Origin: CAZKVJ01 sp964556225
Lineage (GTDB): Bacteria > Actinomycetota > Acidimicrobiia > Acidimicrobiales > Ilumatobacteraceae
Length of the DNA stretch: 6,741 nucleotides
Reading direction: 5' to 3'
Assembly (NCBI GenBank): GCA_964556225.1
Contig: CAZKVJ010000044.1
Location: 1-6,741 of the forward strand
Shown here: positions 1 to 5,796 of the stretch, piece after piece
Position numbering within the stretch: the first letter of the stretch is position 1
Layout of the letters: every line of letters begins with the position of its first letter
Position numbers and translations under genes: made by a program
The notes under the pieces: generated by a model
What the model was told of the DNA's origin: nothing
The model's database searches: none
The model's input: the letters and a program-made list of their open reading frames with translations, nothing else

Positions 1-52
1 TCGTGCCGATATTCACATGCGGCTTCGTACGCTCGAACTTCGCCTTGCTCAT
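1..52 (-). CDS. tuf: Elongation factor Tu, N-terminal 17 codons only (runs off left edge)
   Basis: The minus strand from 52 downward reads MSKAKFERTKPHVNIGT, the near-invariant start of bacterial EF-Tu (consensus M-(S/A)-K-x-K-F-x-R-x-K-P-H-V-N-I-G-T), just ahead of the P-loop that lies outside the window. EF-Tu is the GTPase that delivers aminoacyl-tRNA to the ribosome. The ATG is preceded by AGGAGA at a 9-nt distance, which fixes the start. The gene follows tRNA-Met by about 40 nt on the same strand with no hairpin between them, so tuf may be partly transcribed from the tRNA promoter, as tufB is in Escherichia coli. The match is short but diagnostic. Nothing can be said about the rest of the gene. 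Confidence 0.93.
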   Translation of the reverse strand, partial: MSKAKFERTKPHVNIGT

Positions 53-61
53 GGCGTGATC

Positions 62-67
62 TCTCCT
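62..67 (-). promoter_or_regulatory. Ribosome binding site of tuf
   Basis: AGGAGA on the minus strand lies 9 nt before the tuf ATG. It is a strong Shine-Dalgarno sequence, fitting for a highly expressed gene, and it confirms the start codon. Confidence 0.8.
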
Positions 68-93
68 GAATCTTGCTGGGGCCTGAGATGGGG

Positions 94-170
94 TGGTAGC
101 GGCGATCGGGATCGAACCGATGACCTTCCGATTATGAGCCGGATGCTCTGACCAACTGAGCTACGCCGCC
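94..170 (-). tRNA. tRNA-Met (anticodon CAT), probably elongator
   Basis: The minus strand folds into a full cloverleaf of 74 nt plus an encoded CCA (94-96). Its parts are a 7-bp acceptor stem starting GGCGGCG, a D arm with GCTC/GAGC, an anticodon stem TCCGG/TCGGA with loop CTCATAA, a 5-nt variable loop, and a T arm with loop TTCGATC. The anticodon CAT could mean initiator Met, elongator Met or lysidine-modified Ile. The initiator is excluded because the first acceptor pair is G1-U72 rather than a C1-A72 mismatch, and because the anticodon stem lacks the three G-C pairs. Ile2 is less likely from the acceptor sequence but cannot be fully excluded. The gene lies 46 nt downstream of tRNA-Thr and just upstream of tuf, so the three are probably one transcription unit. 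Confidence 0.93.
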
Positions 171-186
171 AGGGCTGTGCCGACCG

Positions 187-206
187 GGCCCGGCGTGGCC
201 GGGACC
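187..206 (-). other. Short hairpin between tRNA-Thr and tRNA-Met
   Basis: Within the 46-nt spacer, CCCGGC (189-194) and GCCGGG (198-203) can pair around a 3-nt loop. Two more G-C pairs are possible across a one-base bulge. It may be a processing stem of a polycistronic tRNA precursor or just chance in GC-rich DNA. No T-run follows on the minus strand, so I do not read it as a terminator. Confidence 0.3.
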
Positions 207-216
207 GGGCTGGTCG

Positions 217-289
217 AGCCCTCTGTGGGAATCGAACCCACGACACCAGCCTTACCATGGCTGTGCTCTGCCGACTGAGCTAAGAGGGC
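217..289 (-). tRNA. tRNA-Thr (anticodon GGT), no encoded CCA
   Basis: The minus strand gives a complete 73-nt cloverleaf: acceptor GCCCTCT/AGAGGGC fully paired, D arm GCTC/GAGC, anticodon stem CAGCC/GGCTG with loop ATGGTAA (anticodon GGT, threonine ACC/ACU), T arm GTGGG/CCCAC with loop TTCGATT, and discriminator U73. The three bases after the discriminator are CGA, so CCA must be added by the nucleotidyltransferase. The other two tRNAs in the window encode their CCA. tRNA-Thr next to tuf is a widely shared arrangement. Confidence 0.95.
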
Positions 290-312
290 GGGCGCGGCGA
301 AGCCGCGGGCCA

Positions 313-325
313 GCGCGCCAGTGTA
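313..325 (-). promoter_or_regulatory. Possible promoter of tRNA-Thr/tRNA-Met/tuf
   Basis: TACACT (minus strand, 325 to 320) matches the actinobacterial -10 pattern TAnnnT. It would start transcription near 313, about 24 nt before the mature 5' end of tRNA-Thr. A 6-bp stem with a 3-nt loop (293-307) lies in the leader. No good TTGACA-like -35 is visible at 16-18 nt spacing, so this rests on the -10 alone. Confidence 0.4.
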
Positions 326-371
326 GCGGCTCCGGGGGTGCCCCCACCAGGCGATCCGACCGGCACACGGG

Positions 372-377
372 TACGCT
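372..377 (+). promoter_or_regulatory. Possible -10 box of the GNAT gene
   Basis: TACGCT fits TAnnnT and lies 10 nt before the GTG at 388. A transcript would begin near 384 with almost no leader, or with a leader of about 55 nt if the GTG at 439 is the true start. The same hexamer occurs before tRNA-Tyr. There is no clear -35. Confidence 0.33.
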
Positions 378-387
378 GCCGCCTTGC

Positions 388-939
388 GTGGAAGGGGTCG
401 AGCACACGACGGTCGAGCGGGTCGGGGAGTGGCTGGCCGTGCGCCACGCCCGCCTCGACGACGCCGACGCCGTGCGGGAGATCTACAACCACGAGGTGCT
501 CCACACCACGGCGACGTTCGACCTGGTGCCGCGCTCGCTCGATGAGCAGCGGGCGTGGCTGGCGAGCCGCAGGGGGGCCTTCTCGGCCCTCGTCGGCGTC
601 GACGCCACCACGGACGAGGTCCTGGGCTTCGCCGCCCTCTCCCCGTACAAGGAGCGGGCGGCGTACCGCACCACCGTCGAGGACTCGGTCTACGTGCGCC
701 GGGACCGGGTTGGCGAGGGCATCGGCCGGCGCCTGCTGGAGTCGCTGCTCGACGTCGCGGCGGGCTCCGGCTTCCACGCCGTGATGGCGCGCATCGAGGC
801 CTCGGGCACGGCATCGAGGGCGCTGCACGCCGCCTGCGGCTTCGAGCTGGTGGGCATCGAGCGCGAGGTCGGCCGGAAGTTCAACCGCTGGCTCGACGTG
901 GCCCTGATGCAGTGCCTGCTCCACCACCGCCCCCACTGA
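388..939 (+). CDS. GNAT N-acetyltransferase, phosphinothricin/methionine-sulfone acetyltransferase type
   Basis: This is a single GNAT domain of up to 183 residues. Visible hallmarks of the PAT/Bar/MnaT subfamily are the N-terminal R-H-A-R-L-D-D-A-D-A-V-R-E-I-Y-N-H-E-V (residues 19-37), V-E-D-S-V-Y-V (97-103) with the glutamate at the position used as catalytic base in PAT, the acetyl-CoA pyrophosphate loop R-D-R-V-G-E-G-I-G (105-113), and a C-terminal A-C-G-F stretch typical of GNAT strand 6. Relatives acetylate the amino group of phosphinothricin, methionine sulfoximine/sulfone or related amino acids. The substrate here is unknown. The start is uncertain. GTG 388 has no Shine-Dalgarno but sits close behind a TAnnnT box. 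GTG 439 (residue 18) has GGGGAG 9 nt upstream and begins right at the domain, giving 166 residues. The gene lies opposite to the tRNA genes on both sides and seems inserted into the tRNA cluster. Confidence 0.88.
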   Translation: MEGVEHTTVERVGEWLAVRHARLDDADAVREIYNHEVLHTTATFDLVPRSLDEQRAWLASRRGAFSALVGVDATTDEVLGFAALSPYKERAAYRTTVEDSVYVRRDRVGEGIGRRLLESLLDVAAGSGFHAVMARIEASGTASRALHAACGFELVGIEREVGRKFNRWLDVALMQCLLHHRPH

Positions 940-966
940 CCCGCCACGCGCCGCCCCAGCGCGATC

Positions 967-987
967 AACGCGCCGGGATGGCGCGTT
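967..987 (+). terminator. Hairpin between converging GNAT gene and tRNA-Tyr, likely bidirectional terminator
   Basis: AACGCGCC (967-974) and GGCGCGTT (980-987) form a perfect 8-bp stem with a 5-nt loop. It lies 27 nt past the GNAT stop and 10 nt past the CCA end of tRNA-Tyr. Because the stem is flanked by AA and TT, it reads similarly from either strand. There is no long U-run, which is common in high-GC Actinobacteria. Confidence 0.6.
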
Positions 988-997
988 CGTCGCGGGA

Positions 998-1082
<85 letters not shown>

Positions 1083-1097
1083 TTGATGCGGACGAGG

Positions 1098-1103
1098 AGC
1101 GTA
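1098..1103 (-). promoter_or_regulatory. Possible -10 box of tRNA-Tyr
   Basis: TACGCT on the minus strand (1103 to 1098) fits TAnnnT and would start transcription near 1091, about 9 nt before the mature tRNA 5' end at 1082. It lies in the 77-nt gap with yajQ and would form a divergent promoter pair with the box at 1148-1153. No -35 match is seen. Confidence 0.4.
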
Positions 1104-1147
1104 CCGCTCGCGGTGGCCGAGCAGCGCATCCGTTCGCACGCGCTGGC

Positions 1148-1153
1148 TACCCT
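1148..1153 (+). promoter_or_regulatory. -10 box of yajQ, placing the transcript start on its ATG
   Basis: TACCCT fits TAnnnT. Its last T is 7 nt before the A of the ATG at 1160, which is the usual distance from a -10 box to the transcription start. No Shine-Dalgarno precedes the ATG. Together these suggest a leaderless mRNA, a common arrangement in Actinobacteria. Confidence 0.5.
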
Positions 1154-1159
1154 GCTCGC

Positions 1160-1648
1160 ATGCCGAGCTTCGACGTCGTCTCCCAGGTCGATCGCCAAGA
1201 GGTACGCAACGCCGTCGACCAAGCCCAGCGCGAGCTGGCCACCCGCTTCGACTTCAAGGGCACCAACTCGTCGATCGAGCAGGCCGATCTCGTCCTGACG
1301 CTGCGGTCCGTCAGCGACGACCGCCTCCGCGCCGTGCGCCAGGTGCTCGAGGAGCGCCTCGTCAAGCGGGGGGTGTCGCTGAAGGGGCTCGAGTACGGCG
1401 CCGTCGAGCAGGCCGCCGGCGACACCGTGCGCCAGGTCGTCACCATCACGGTCGGGATCTCCTCGGACCGGGCACGCCAGATCAACAAGCTCATCAAGGA
1501 CCGCGGGCCCAAGGGTGTGTCGAGCCAGACCCAGGGCGACCAGGTCAGGGTCACCGGCAAGAAGCGCGACGACTTGCAGGCCGTGATCGCCATGCTGAAG
1601 GCCGAGGACCTCGGCGTGCCGCTGCAGTTCGAGAACTTCCGCGACTGA
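1160..1648 (+). CDS. yajQ: YajQ family nucleotide-binding protein (UPF0234/DUF520)
   Basis: The 162-residue product matches the whole YajQ family and its usual length. It begins M-P-S-F-D-V-V-S with the conserved D-R-Q-E-V-R-N-A-V, then has R-F-D-F-K-G-T (29-35), G-I-S-S-D-R-A-R-Q-I-N-K-L-I-K-D (99-114), Q-G-D-Q-V-R-V-T-G-K-K-R-D-D-L-Q (125-140) and the family C-terminus P-L-Q-F-E-N-F-R-D. Family members are small cytoplasmic two-domain proteins that bind nucleotides. A Xanthomonas member is reported to bind cyclic di-GMP and act with a transcription factor. The role here is not shown by the sequence. The ATG at 1160 is chosen because it gives the conserved N-terminus. An upstream in-frame start at 1061 would run through tRNA-Tyr on the other strand. 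The gene converges on the following minus-strand gene with only 9 nt between stops. Confidence 0.95.
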   Translation: MPSFDVVSQVDRQEVRNAVDQAQRELATRFDFKGTNSSIEQADLVLTLRSVSDDRLRAVRQVLEERLVKRGVSLKGLEYGAVEQAAGDTVRQVVTITVGISSDRARQINKLIKDRGPKGVSSQTQGDQVRVTGKKRDDLQAVIAMLKAEDLGVPLQFENFRD

Positions 1649-1657
1649 GCGTCGGGT

Positions 1658-3745
1658 TCAGCCAGCGCAGGTGGCTGCCAGCTCTGCGCTTCGAGCTCGG
1701 GCGGCGCTCGAGTCCACCGCGGCGAGATCCCATCCGACCAGGCCGGCGGCGCCGACGAGCTCGTCGAGCGTCCCCGACTCTCGAAGCGACGGGATCAGGC
1801 ACGGGGCCAGCGCGGCCGGCGATTCGCCCGTCGCCGAGGCTGCCTCCTGCAGCAGGTGCCGCTCGAACACCACGTAGGCGACCGCCGACGCCGCCACATC
1901 GGGACGGGTCAGGGTCGTGGCGCCGGGGCCAGGATCGCAGGACTGGACCGAGATCACCCCGTCGGCGCCCACCTCGACCGTCGCCCCGGCCTCGGCCGGA
2001 CCGGCCTGCGCCCACTGCTGGAGGGACGCGGCCAGCAACAGCGAGTCGGCCCCGTCGCGAGTGGCGATCTCGCTGCGGACGCAGACCTGGTCGCCCTCCT
2101 GGAACACCTCGGTGGTGTCACCGGCCAGTGCCGCGATCGCGTCCCAGGCCTGGGCGGGCTCGATGCGCGCGGCCAGCACGGCGAACCAGGCCATCGCGCC
2201 CAGTGAATCGCCGGTCCGGGCCTCGGCCGGCTCCGGCGCAACGCCGACGGCCGCCAGCGGGTCGGCGAGCGCCAGGTCCGAGTCGGGGACACTCCGAGCC
2301 AGCACCTCGGGGGTGACGGTGCCGTCGGTGCGAGCGTTCCCGGCCACCAGCGGCCCGGCGGCGCCCGGCATCGACAGCAACAGCGCCATCGTGGCCGGGG
2401 TGCTGGTGGCGCCGGTCAGCGCCGACAGCTCCGGCAGGGTCGAGCCGCCGCCCGATCCCGTGCCCGTCGCCGTGGAGGCCGACCACCCGCGACCGGTGAG
2501 CTCGGCGTCGCCGACGAGCCCGGTCAAGAACGCGAGGCGCTGTGCCGAGGTGAGATCCTCGAGCCGGTCGCCCCAGCCGAAGCGCTGGTCGAGCAGGGCC
2601 AAGTCGAGCTCTCGGACGAGTGCGGCGCGCCGATCCGTCTCGGCGACGGTCCGGTCGACGTAGATGGTGCCGCTGTCCGGGTCGTACAGCGCGATGCGTC
2701 CCTCACCTGCGAGCTGGGACGTGGGCACGCTCTCGAGCTCGCCTTGGAGCAGACCGAGCGCGCGGGCGCTGGCCGCGATCGACGCTTCGTCGTCCGCGTC
2801 GATGCCGACCAGGACGTCGTAGGCGCGGGCGGCGAACGTCGGCCCATCGAGCGTGGTGACCGTCACCGGATGGTCGAAGGTCAGGCTGCGCTGGGATTCG
2901 ACGAACGCTGCGAGCGGCGCCGTCTCGTCGGTCCACGACGGTGCGAAGAAGAACTGGCGGGCTACGACGGCACCGGCGACGAGCAGCGCCATCACGACCA
3001 GCCAGCCGACGATCACCGGTGCCCGACGGCGCCGGCGCGCGGCGCTCAGTGGCTTCGACGTCCCGGGAGCCCGGGCGTGAGCGTCCGCCAGGCGGGGCGG
3101 CAGGTGAGGAGCGCTCGCCGGCGACGCGCTCGGCCGCGGGACCGCCGGCGCTGGCACGACGACCGGTGCGGCGGGGACGACCGCCGCCACACTGGCCGGC
3201 GCTGACGTCGGGGGGTCGATGACCGGCACGGACCCGCTCGGCGTCACTACCACGGGGATCGGCCCGGTCAGGGGCGTCTTGGCGGTGCCGTTCCCGTTCG
3301 GTGCGGGGGGCGCCAGCGAGGCCAGCGGCAAGGCGCCGCCGGAGGGGGCCATCGCCACCGGCCCGCTGATCGGCGAGCGCAGCACCGGGATCGCGCCGCT
3401 CTCCGGGGCCGCCGCTGGCGGCGGAGGCGGTGACGCCGCGGGCGCTGCGACCGGCGCAGCGAGGGGCGGCGGATCGACCGGCGCCGCCACCGCCTCCTCC
3501 GCCGGTGCCTCGACGGGCGCTGCGACCGGCTCCTCCATCAGCTCCTCCGGCGGCGGGTCGGCGACGATCACACCCCGCCGAGGGAGGAAGCCCGTGGCCC
3601 GTGGAGCGCGGCGCGACGGCGCACGACCACCACCCGCAGCGGTCGGGGTTTCGCCGTCCAGCGCTGAGGAGTCCACGTCGTGCACGACTCCGGTATCGAC
3701 CGACGGACCCGCGGCCTGAAGAAAGAGTTGGGCCGATCGACCCAC
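1658..3745 (-). CDS. Single-pass membrane protein with Pro/Ala-rich cytoplasmic tail and degenerate metallopeptidase-like outer domain
   Basis: The product has 695 residues. Residues 60-235 are low-complexity Pro/Ala/Val and contain repeated (S/T)-G-x-(I/V)-P-V units. A basic run (237-241) precedes one membrane helix (about 244-263), predicting N-inside, C-outside. The outer part carries Y-D-P-D-S-G-T-I-Y-V (354-363), R-E-L-D-L-A-L-L-D-Q-R-F (378-389) and L-V-G-D-A (410-414). These line up with the pattern H-E-L-T-H-A-L-x-D-Q-H-F ... E-G-D-A that I know from actinobacterial putative zinc metallopeptidases, but the zinc-ligand positions are lost. Cysteines 555, 603, 649 and 693 could make two disulfides. 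Function is unknown; I infer an inactive peptidase homologue. The GTG at 3745 lacks a Shine-Dalgarno, and GTG codons at 3685 or 3676 are alternatives. It follows acs by 32 nt with no terminator or clear promoter between, so co-transcription is likely. Confidence 0.82.
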   Translation of the reverse strand: MGRSAQLFLQAAGPSVDTGVVHDVDSSALDGETPTAAGGGRAPSRRAPRATGFLPRRGVIVADPPPEELMEEPVAAPVEAPAEEAVAAPVDPPPLAAPVAAPAASPPPPPAAAPESGAIPVLRSPISGPVAMAPSGGALPLASLAPPAPNGNGTAKTPLTGPIPVVVTPSGSVPVIDPPTSAPASVAAVVPAAPVVVPAPAVPRPSASPASAPHLPPRLADAHARAPGTSKPLSAARRRRRAPVIVGWLVVMALLVAGAVVARQFFFAPSWTDETAPLAAFVESQRSLTFDHPVTVTTLDGPTFAARAYDVLVGIDADDEASIAASARALGLLQGELESVPTSQLAGEGRIALYDPDSGTIYVDRTVAETDRRAALVRELDLALLDQRFGWGDRLEDLTSAQRLAFLTGLVGDAELTGRGWSASTATGTGSGGGSTLPELSALTGATSTPATMALLLSMPGAAGPLVAGNARTDGTVTPEVLARSVPDSDLALADPLAAVGVAPEPAEARTGDSLGAMAWFAVLAARIEPAQAWDAIAALAGDTTEVFQEGDQVCVRSEIATRDGADSLLLAASLQQWAQAGPAEAGATVEVGADGVISVQSCDPGPGATTLTRPDVAASAVAYVVFERHLLQEAASATGESPAALAPCLIPSLRESGTLDELVGAAGLVGWDLAAVDSSAARARSAELAATCAG
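1664..1690 (+). terminator. Weak candidate terminator of yajQ inside the neighbour's 3' end
   Basis: AGCGCAG (1664-1670) and CTGCGCT (1684-1690) form a 7-bp stem with a 13-nt loop, 15 nt after the yajQ stop. It lies in the last codons of the opposing gene. There is no U-run and the region is GC-rich, so chance is possible. Confidence 0.25.
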
Positions 3746-3777
3746 CCGAACGGGGGGTGAGTGTGAGGGAGAGGGAG

Positions 3778-5730
3778 TCAGTCCTCGGTGGGGGTCTCCT
3801 CGGCGCGGCGGCGCAGCTCGTCGACGACGCCGGCGTCCGCGAGCGTCGTGGTGTCGCCGAGGTTGCGGCCCTCGGCGACGTCACGCAGGAGCCGCCGCAT
3901 GATCTTGCCGCTGCGGGTCTTGGGCAGGTCAGGGGTGAAGTACACGGTCTTCGGCTTGGCGATGGGGCCGATCTCGCGAGCGACGTGGTCGCGCAGCACC
4001 GACTCGTCGACCTCGAAGCCGGATCGCAGGATCACGTAGGCGATGATCGCCTGGCCGGTGGTGGCGTCGGTGGCACCGACGACGGCCGCCTCGGCCACGC
4101 TCGGGTGCGAGACCAGGGCGCTTTCGACCTCGGTGGTGGAGATGCGGTGGCCCGAGACGTTCATCACGTCGTCGACCCGGCCGAGCAGCCAGAGGTACCC
4201 CTCGTCGTCGAGCTTGGCGCCGTCGCCGGCGAAGTAGCGCCCGGGGTACCGGCTCCAGTAGGTGTCGCGGTAGCGCTCCGGATCTCCCCAGATGCCGCGC
4301 AGCATCCCCGGCCAGGGCCGGACCAGCGTGAGATAGCCACCGCCCCGGTCGATCTCGTGGCCCTCGTCATCGACGACCTCGGCCCGGATGCCCGGAAGCG
4401 GGAACGTGGCGGATCCCGGCTTCAGCACCGTGACGCCGGGGAGCGGGCTGATCATGATGCCCCCGGTCTCGGTCTGCCACCAGGTGTCGACCACCGGGCA
4501 GCGCCCACCGCCGATGTGCTCCCAGTACCACATCCAGGCTTCGGGGTTGATCGGCTCACCGACGCTGCCGAGCAGGCGGAGGCTGGACAGGTCGTGGCGC
4601 TCCGGCTCCTGCGCGCCCCACTTCATGAACGTCCGGATCGCCGTGGGGGCCGTGTAGAAGATGGTGACGCCGTACTTCTCGACGATCTCCCAGAAGCGGT
4701 CGTTGCCGGGGTAGTTGGGCACGCCCTCGTACATGACCTGGGTGGCACCGTTGGCCAACGGTCCGTAGACGATGTAGCTGTGCCCGGTGACCCAGCCGAC
4801 GTCGGCCGTGCACCAGAACACGTCCGACTCGGGGTGGAGGTCGAACACGTACTTGTGGGTGTACGCCACGTGGGTGAGGTAGCCACCGGTGGTGTGCATG
4901 ATGCCCTTGGGCTTGCCGGTGGTGCCGGAGGTGTAGAGGAGGAACAGCAGCTGCTCGGCGTCCATCGGCTCGGCCGGGCACGCGGGGTCGGCCTCGGCCA
5001 TCAGCTCGTGGTACCAGTGGTCCCGCCCGTCGACCATCTTGACGTCGTTGCCGCCCCGGCGGACGACGACGACGTGGCGGATGCTCGGCGTGGACGCCAG
5101 CGCCTGGTCGGCCTGGGGCTTCAGCGGGAAGACCTCGCCCCGGCGGTAGCCGCCGTCGGCGGTGACGAGCACCGTGGCCTGGGCGTCGTCGATCCGGTCG
5201 GCGAGCGACTGCGCCGAGAACCCACCGAACACCACGCTGTGCGCAGCACCGATGCGGGCGCAGGCCAGCATCGCCACCGCCGCCTCCGGGATCATCGGGA
5301 GGTAGATGTTCACCCGATCGCCGCGCTGCACCCCCAGTCCCTTCAGCACGTTGGCGAAGCGCTGGACCTCGTCGAGCAGCTCGGCGTAGGTGATCACCCG
5401 GGCGTCGCCGGGCTCACCCTCCCAGTAGAACGCCACCTTGTCGCCACGGCCGGCCTGCACGTGGCGGTCGAGGCAGTTGTGCGACACGTTGAGACGGCCA
5501 CCCACGAACCACTTGGCGAAGGGCAGGTCCCACTCGCAGATCGTGTGCCAGTCGTGGTCCCAGTCGAGCAGCTCGGCCGCCTGGCGAGCCCAGAACCCGA
5601 GGTCATCCTCGCGCGCCTCGTCGTAGAGGAACGGCCCGGCGACCAGCGCGCGGTCCTGGAACGCGGGCGGCGGTGGGAAGTGCCGGTTCTCCGCCAGCAG
5701 CGCGTCGATCGTCTCGTGCTCGTCGGCCAT
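3778..5730 (-). CDS. acs: Acetyl-CoA synthetase (acetate-CoA ligase, AMP-forming)
   Basis: It converts acetate, ATP and CoA to acetyl-CoA, AMP and PPi in the cytoplasm, in two steps through acetyl-AMP. At 650 residues it is full length for Acs. Motifs in order are Y-T-S-G-T-T-G-K-P-K-G (266-276, ATP phosphate loop), D-T-W-W-Q-T-E-T-G-G (415-424, with the tryptophan that narrows the pocket to acetate), Y-F-A-G-D-G-A (499-505), G-R-V-D-D-V-M-N-V-S-G-H-R (517-529, hinge) and P-K-T-R-S-G-K-I-M-R-R (603-613). Lys609 is the catalytic lysine and, in Salmonella Acs, the site of inhibitory acetylation, so the same control is possible here. The C-terminus N-L-G-D-T-T-T-L-A-D-A-G-V-V is typical. The ATG has GGGGAGG at 6-nt spacing. 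No acetyltransferase or deacetylase gene adjoins; the GNAT at 388 is not of the Pat type. Confidence 0.97.
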   Translation of the reverse strand: MADEHETIDALLAENRHFPPPPAFQDRALVAGPFLYDEAREDDLGFWARQAAELLDWDHDWHTICEWDLPFAKWFVGGRLNVSHNCLDRHVQAGRGDKVAFYWEGEPGDARVITYAELLDEVQRFANVLKGLGVQRGDRVNIYLPMIPEAAVAMLACARIGAAHSVVFGGFSAQSLADRIDDAQATVLVTADGGYRRGEVFPLKPQADQALASTPSIRHVVVVRRGGNDVKMVDGRDHWYHELMAEADPACPAEPMDAEQLLFLLYTSGTTGKPKGIMHTTGGYLTHVAYTHKYVFDLHPESDVFWCTADVGWVTGHSYIVYGPLANGATQVMYEGVPNYPGNDRFWEIVEKYGVTIFYTAPTAIRTFMKWGAQEPERHDLSSLRLLGSVGEPINPEAWMWYWEHIGGGRCPVVDTWWQTETGGIMISPLPGVTVLKPGSATFPLPGIRAEVVDDEGHEIDRGGGYLTLVRPWPGMLRGIWGDPERYRDTYWSRYPGRYFAGDGAKLDDEGYLWLLGRVDDVMNVSGHRISTTEVESALVSHPSVAEAAVVGATDATTGQAIIAYVILRSGFEVDESVLRDHVAREIGPIAKPKTVYFTPDLPKTRSGKIMRRLLRDVAEGRNLGDTTTLADAGVVDELRRRAEETPTED

Positions 5731-5736
5731 CTCGAT

Positions 5737-5743
5737 CCTCCCC
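5737..5743 (-). promoter_or_regulatory. Ribosome binding site of acs
   Basis: GGGGAGG on the minus strand ends 6 nt before the acs ATG and supports the start codon at 5730. Confidence 0.8.
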
Positions 5744-5764
5744 CGGCCGTGTCGTGGCGCGCCG

Positions 5765-5770
5765 AGACTA
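5765..5770 (-). promoter_or_regulatory. Possible -10 box of acs
   Basis: TAGTCT (minus strand, 5770 to 5765) fits TAnnnT in the 66-nt gap between acs and the LPATG gene. Transcription would begin near 5758, giving a leader of about 27 nt. No TTGACA-like -35 stands at 17 nt. Read-through from the upstream gene is the alternative, since no terminator hairpin is evident in this gap. Confidence 0.4.
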
Positions 5771-5796
5771 ACCGGCGGTGACGGAGGGGGATCGGC

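Noticed and set aside
293..307. Hairpin CGCGGC/GCCGCG just upstream of mature tRNA-Thr considered as a terminator
   Set aside because: It lies between the candidate promoter and the tRNA with a 3-nt loop and no T-run. It more likely is leader structure or chance in GC-rich DNA.
1917..2663. 248-codon plus-strand frame opposite the membrane protein
   Set aside because: Ser/Ala/Pro-rich antisense shadow with no Shine-Dalgarno or domain. The minus-strand frame has a clear membrane helix and conserved motifs.
3383..3400. Shared E-S-G-A-I-P hexapeptide between the membrane protein tail and the LPATG protein stalk
   Set aside because: Both lie in low-complexity Ala/Pro stretches on opposite sides of the membrane. 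A six-residue match there is weak evidence of a link.
2703..3884. 393-codon minus-strand frame overlapping the membrane protein gene and the end of acs
   Set aside because: Out-of-frame reading of Pro/Ala-rich coding DNA. It is Arg/Gly/Pro-rich, has no domain, and crosses the acs stop.
3430..5781. 783-codon open frame on the plus strand opposite acs and the membrane protein gene
   Set aside because: It mirrors the high-GC codon pattern of acs, which is unambiguous on the other strand. The protein is Arg/Val/Asp/Gly-rich without any domain.
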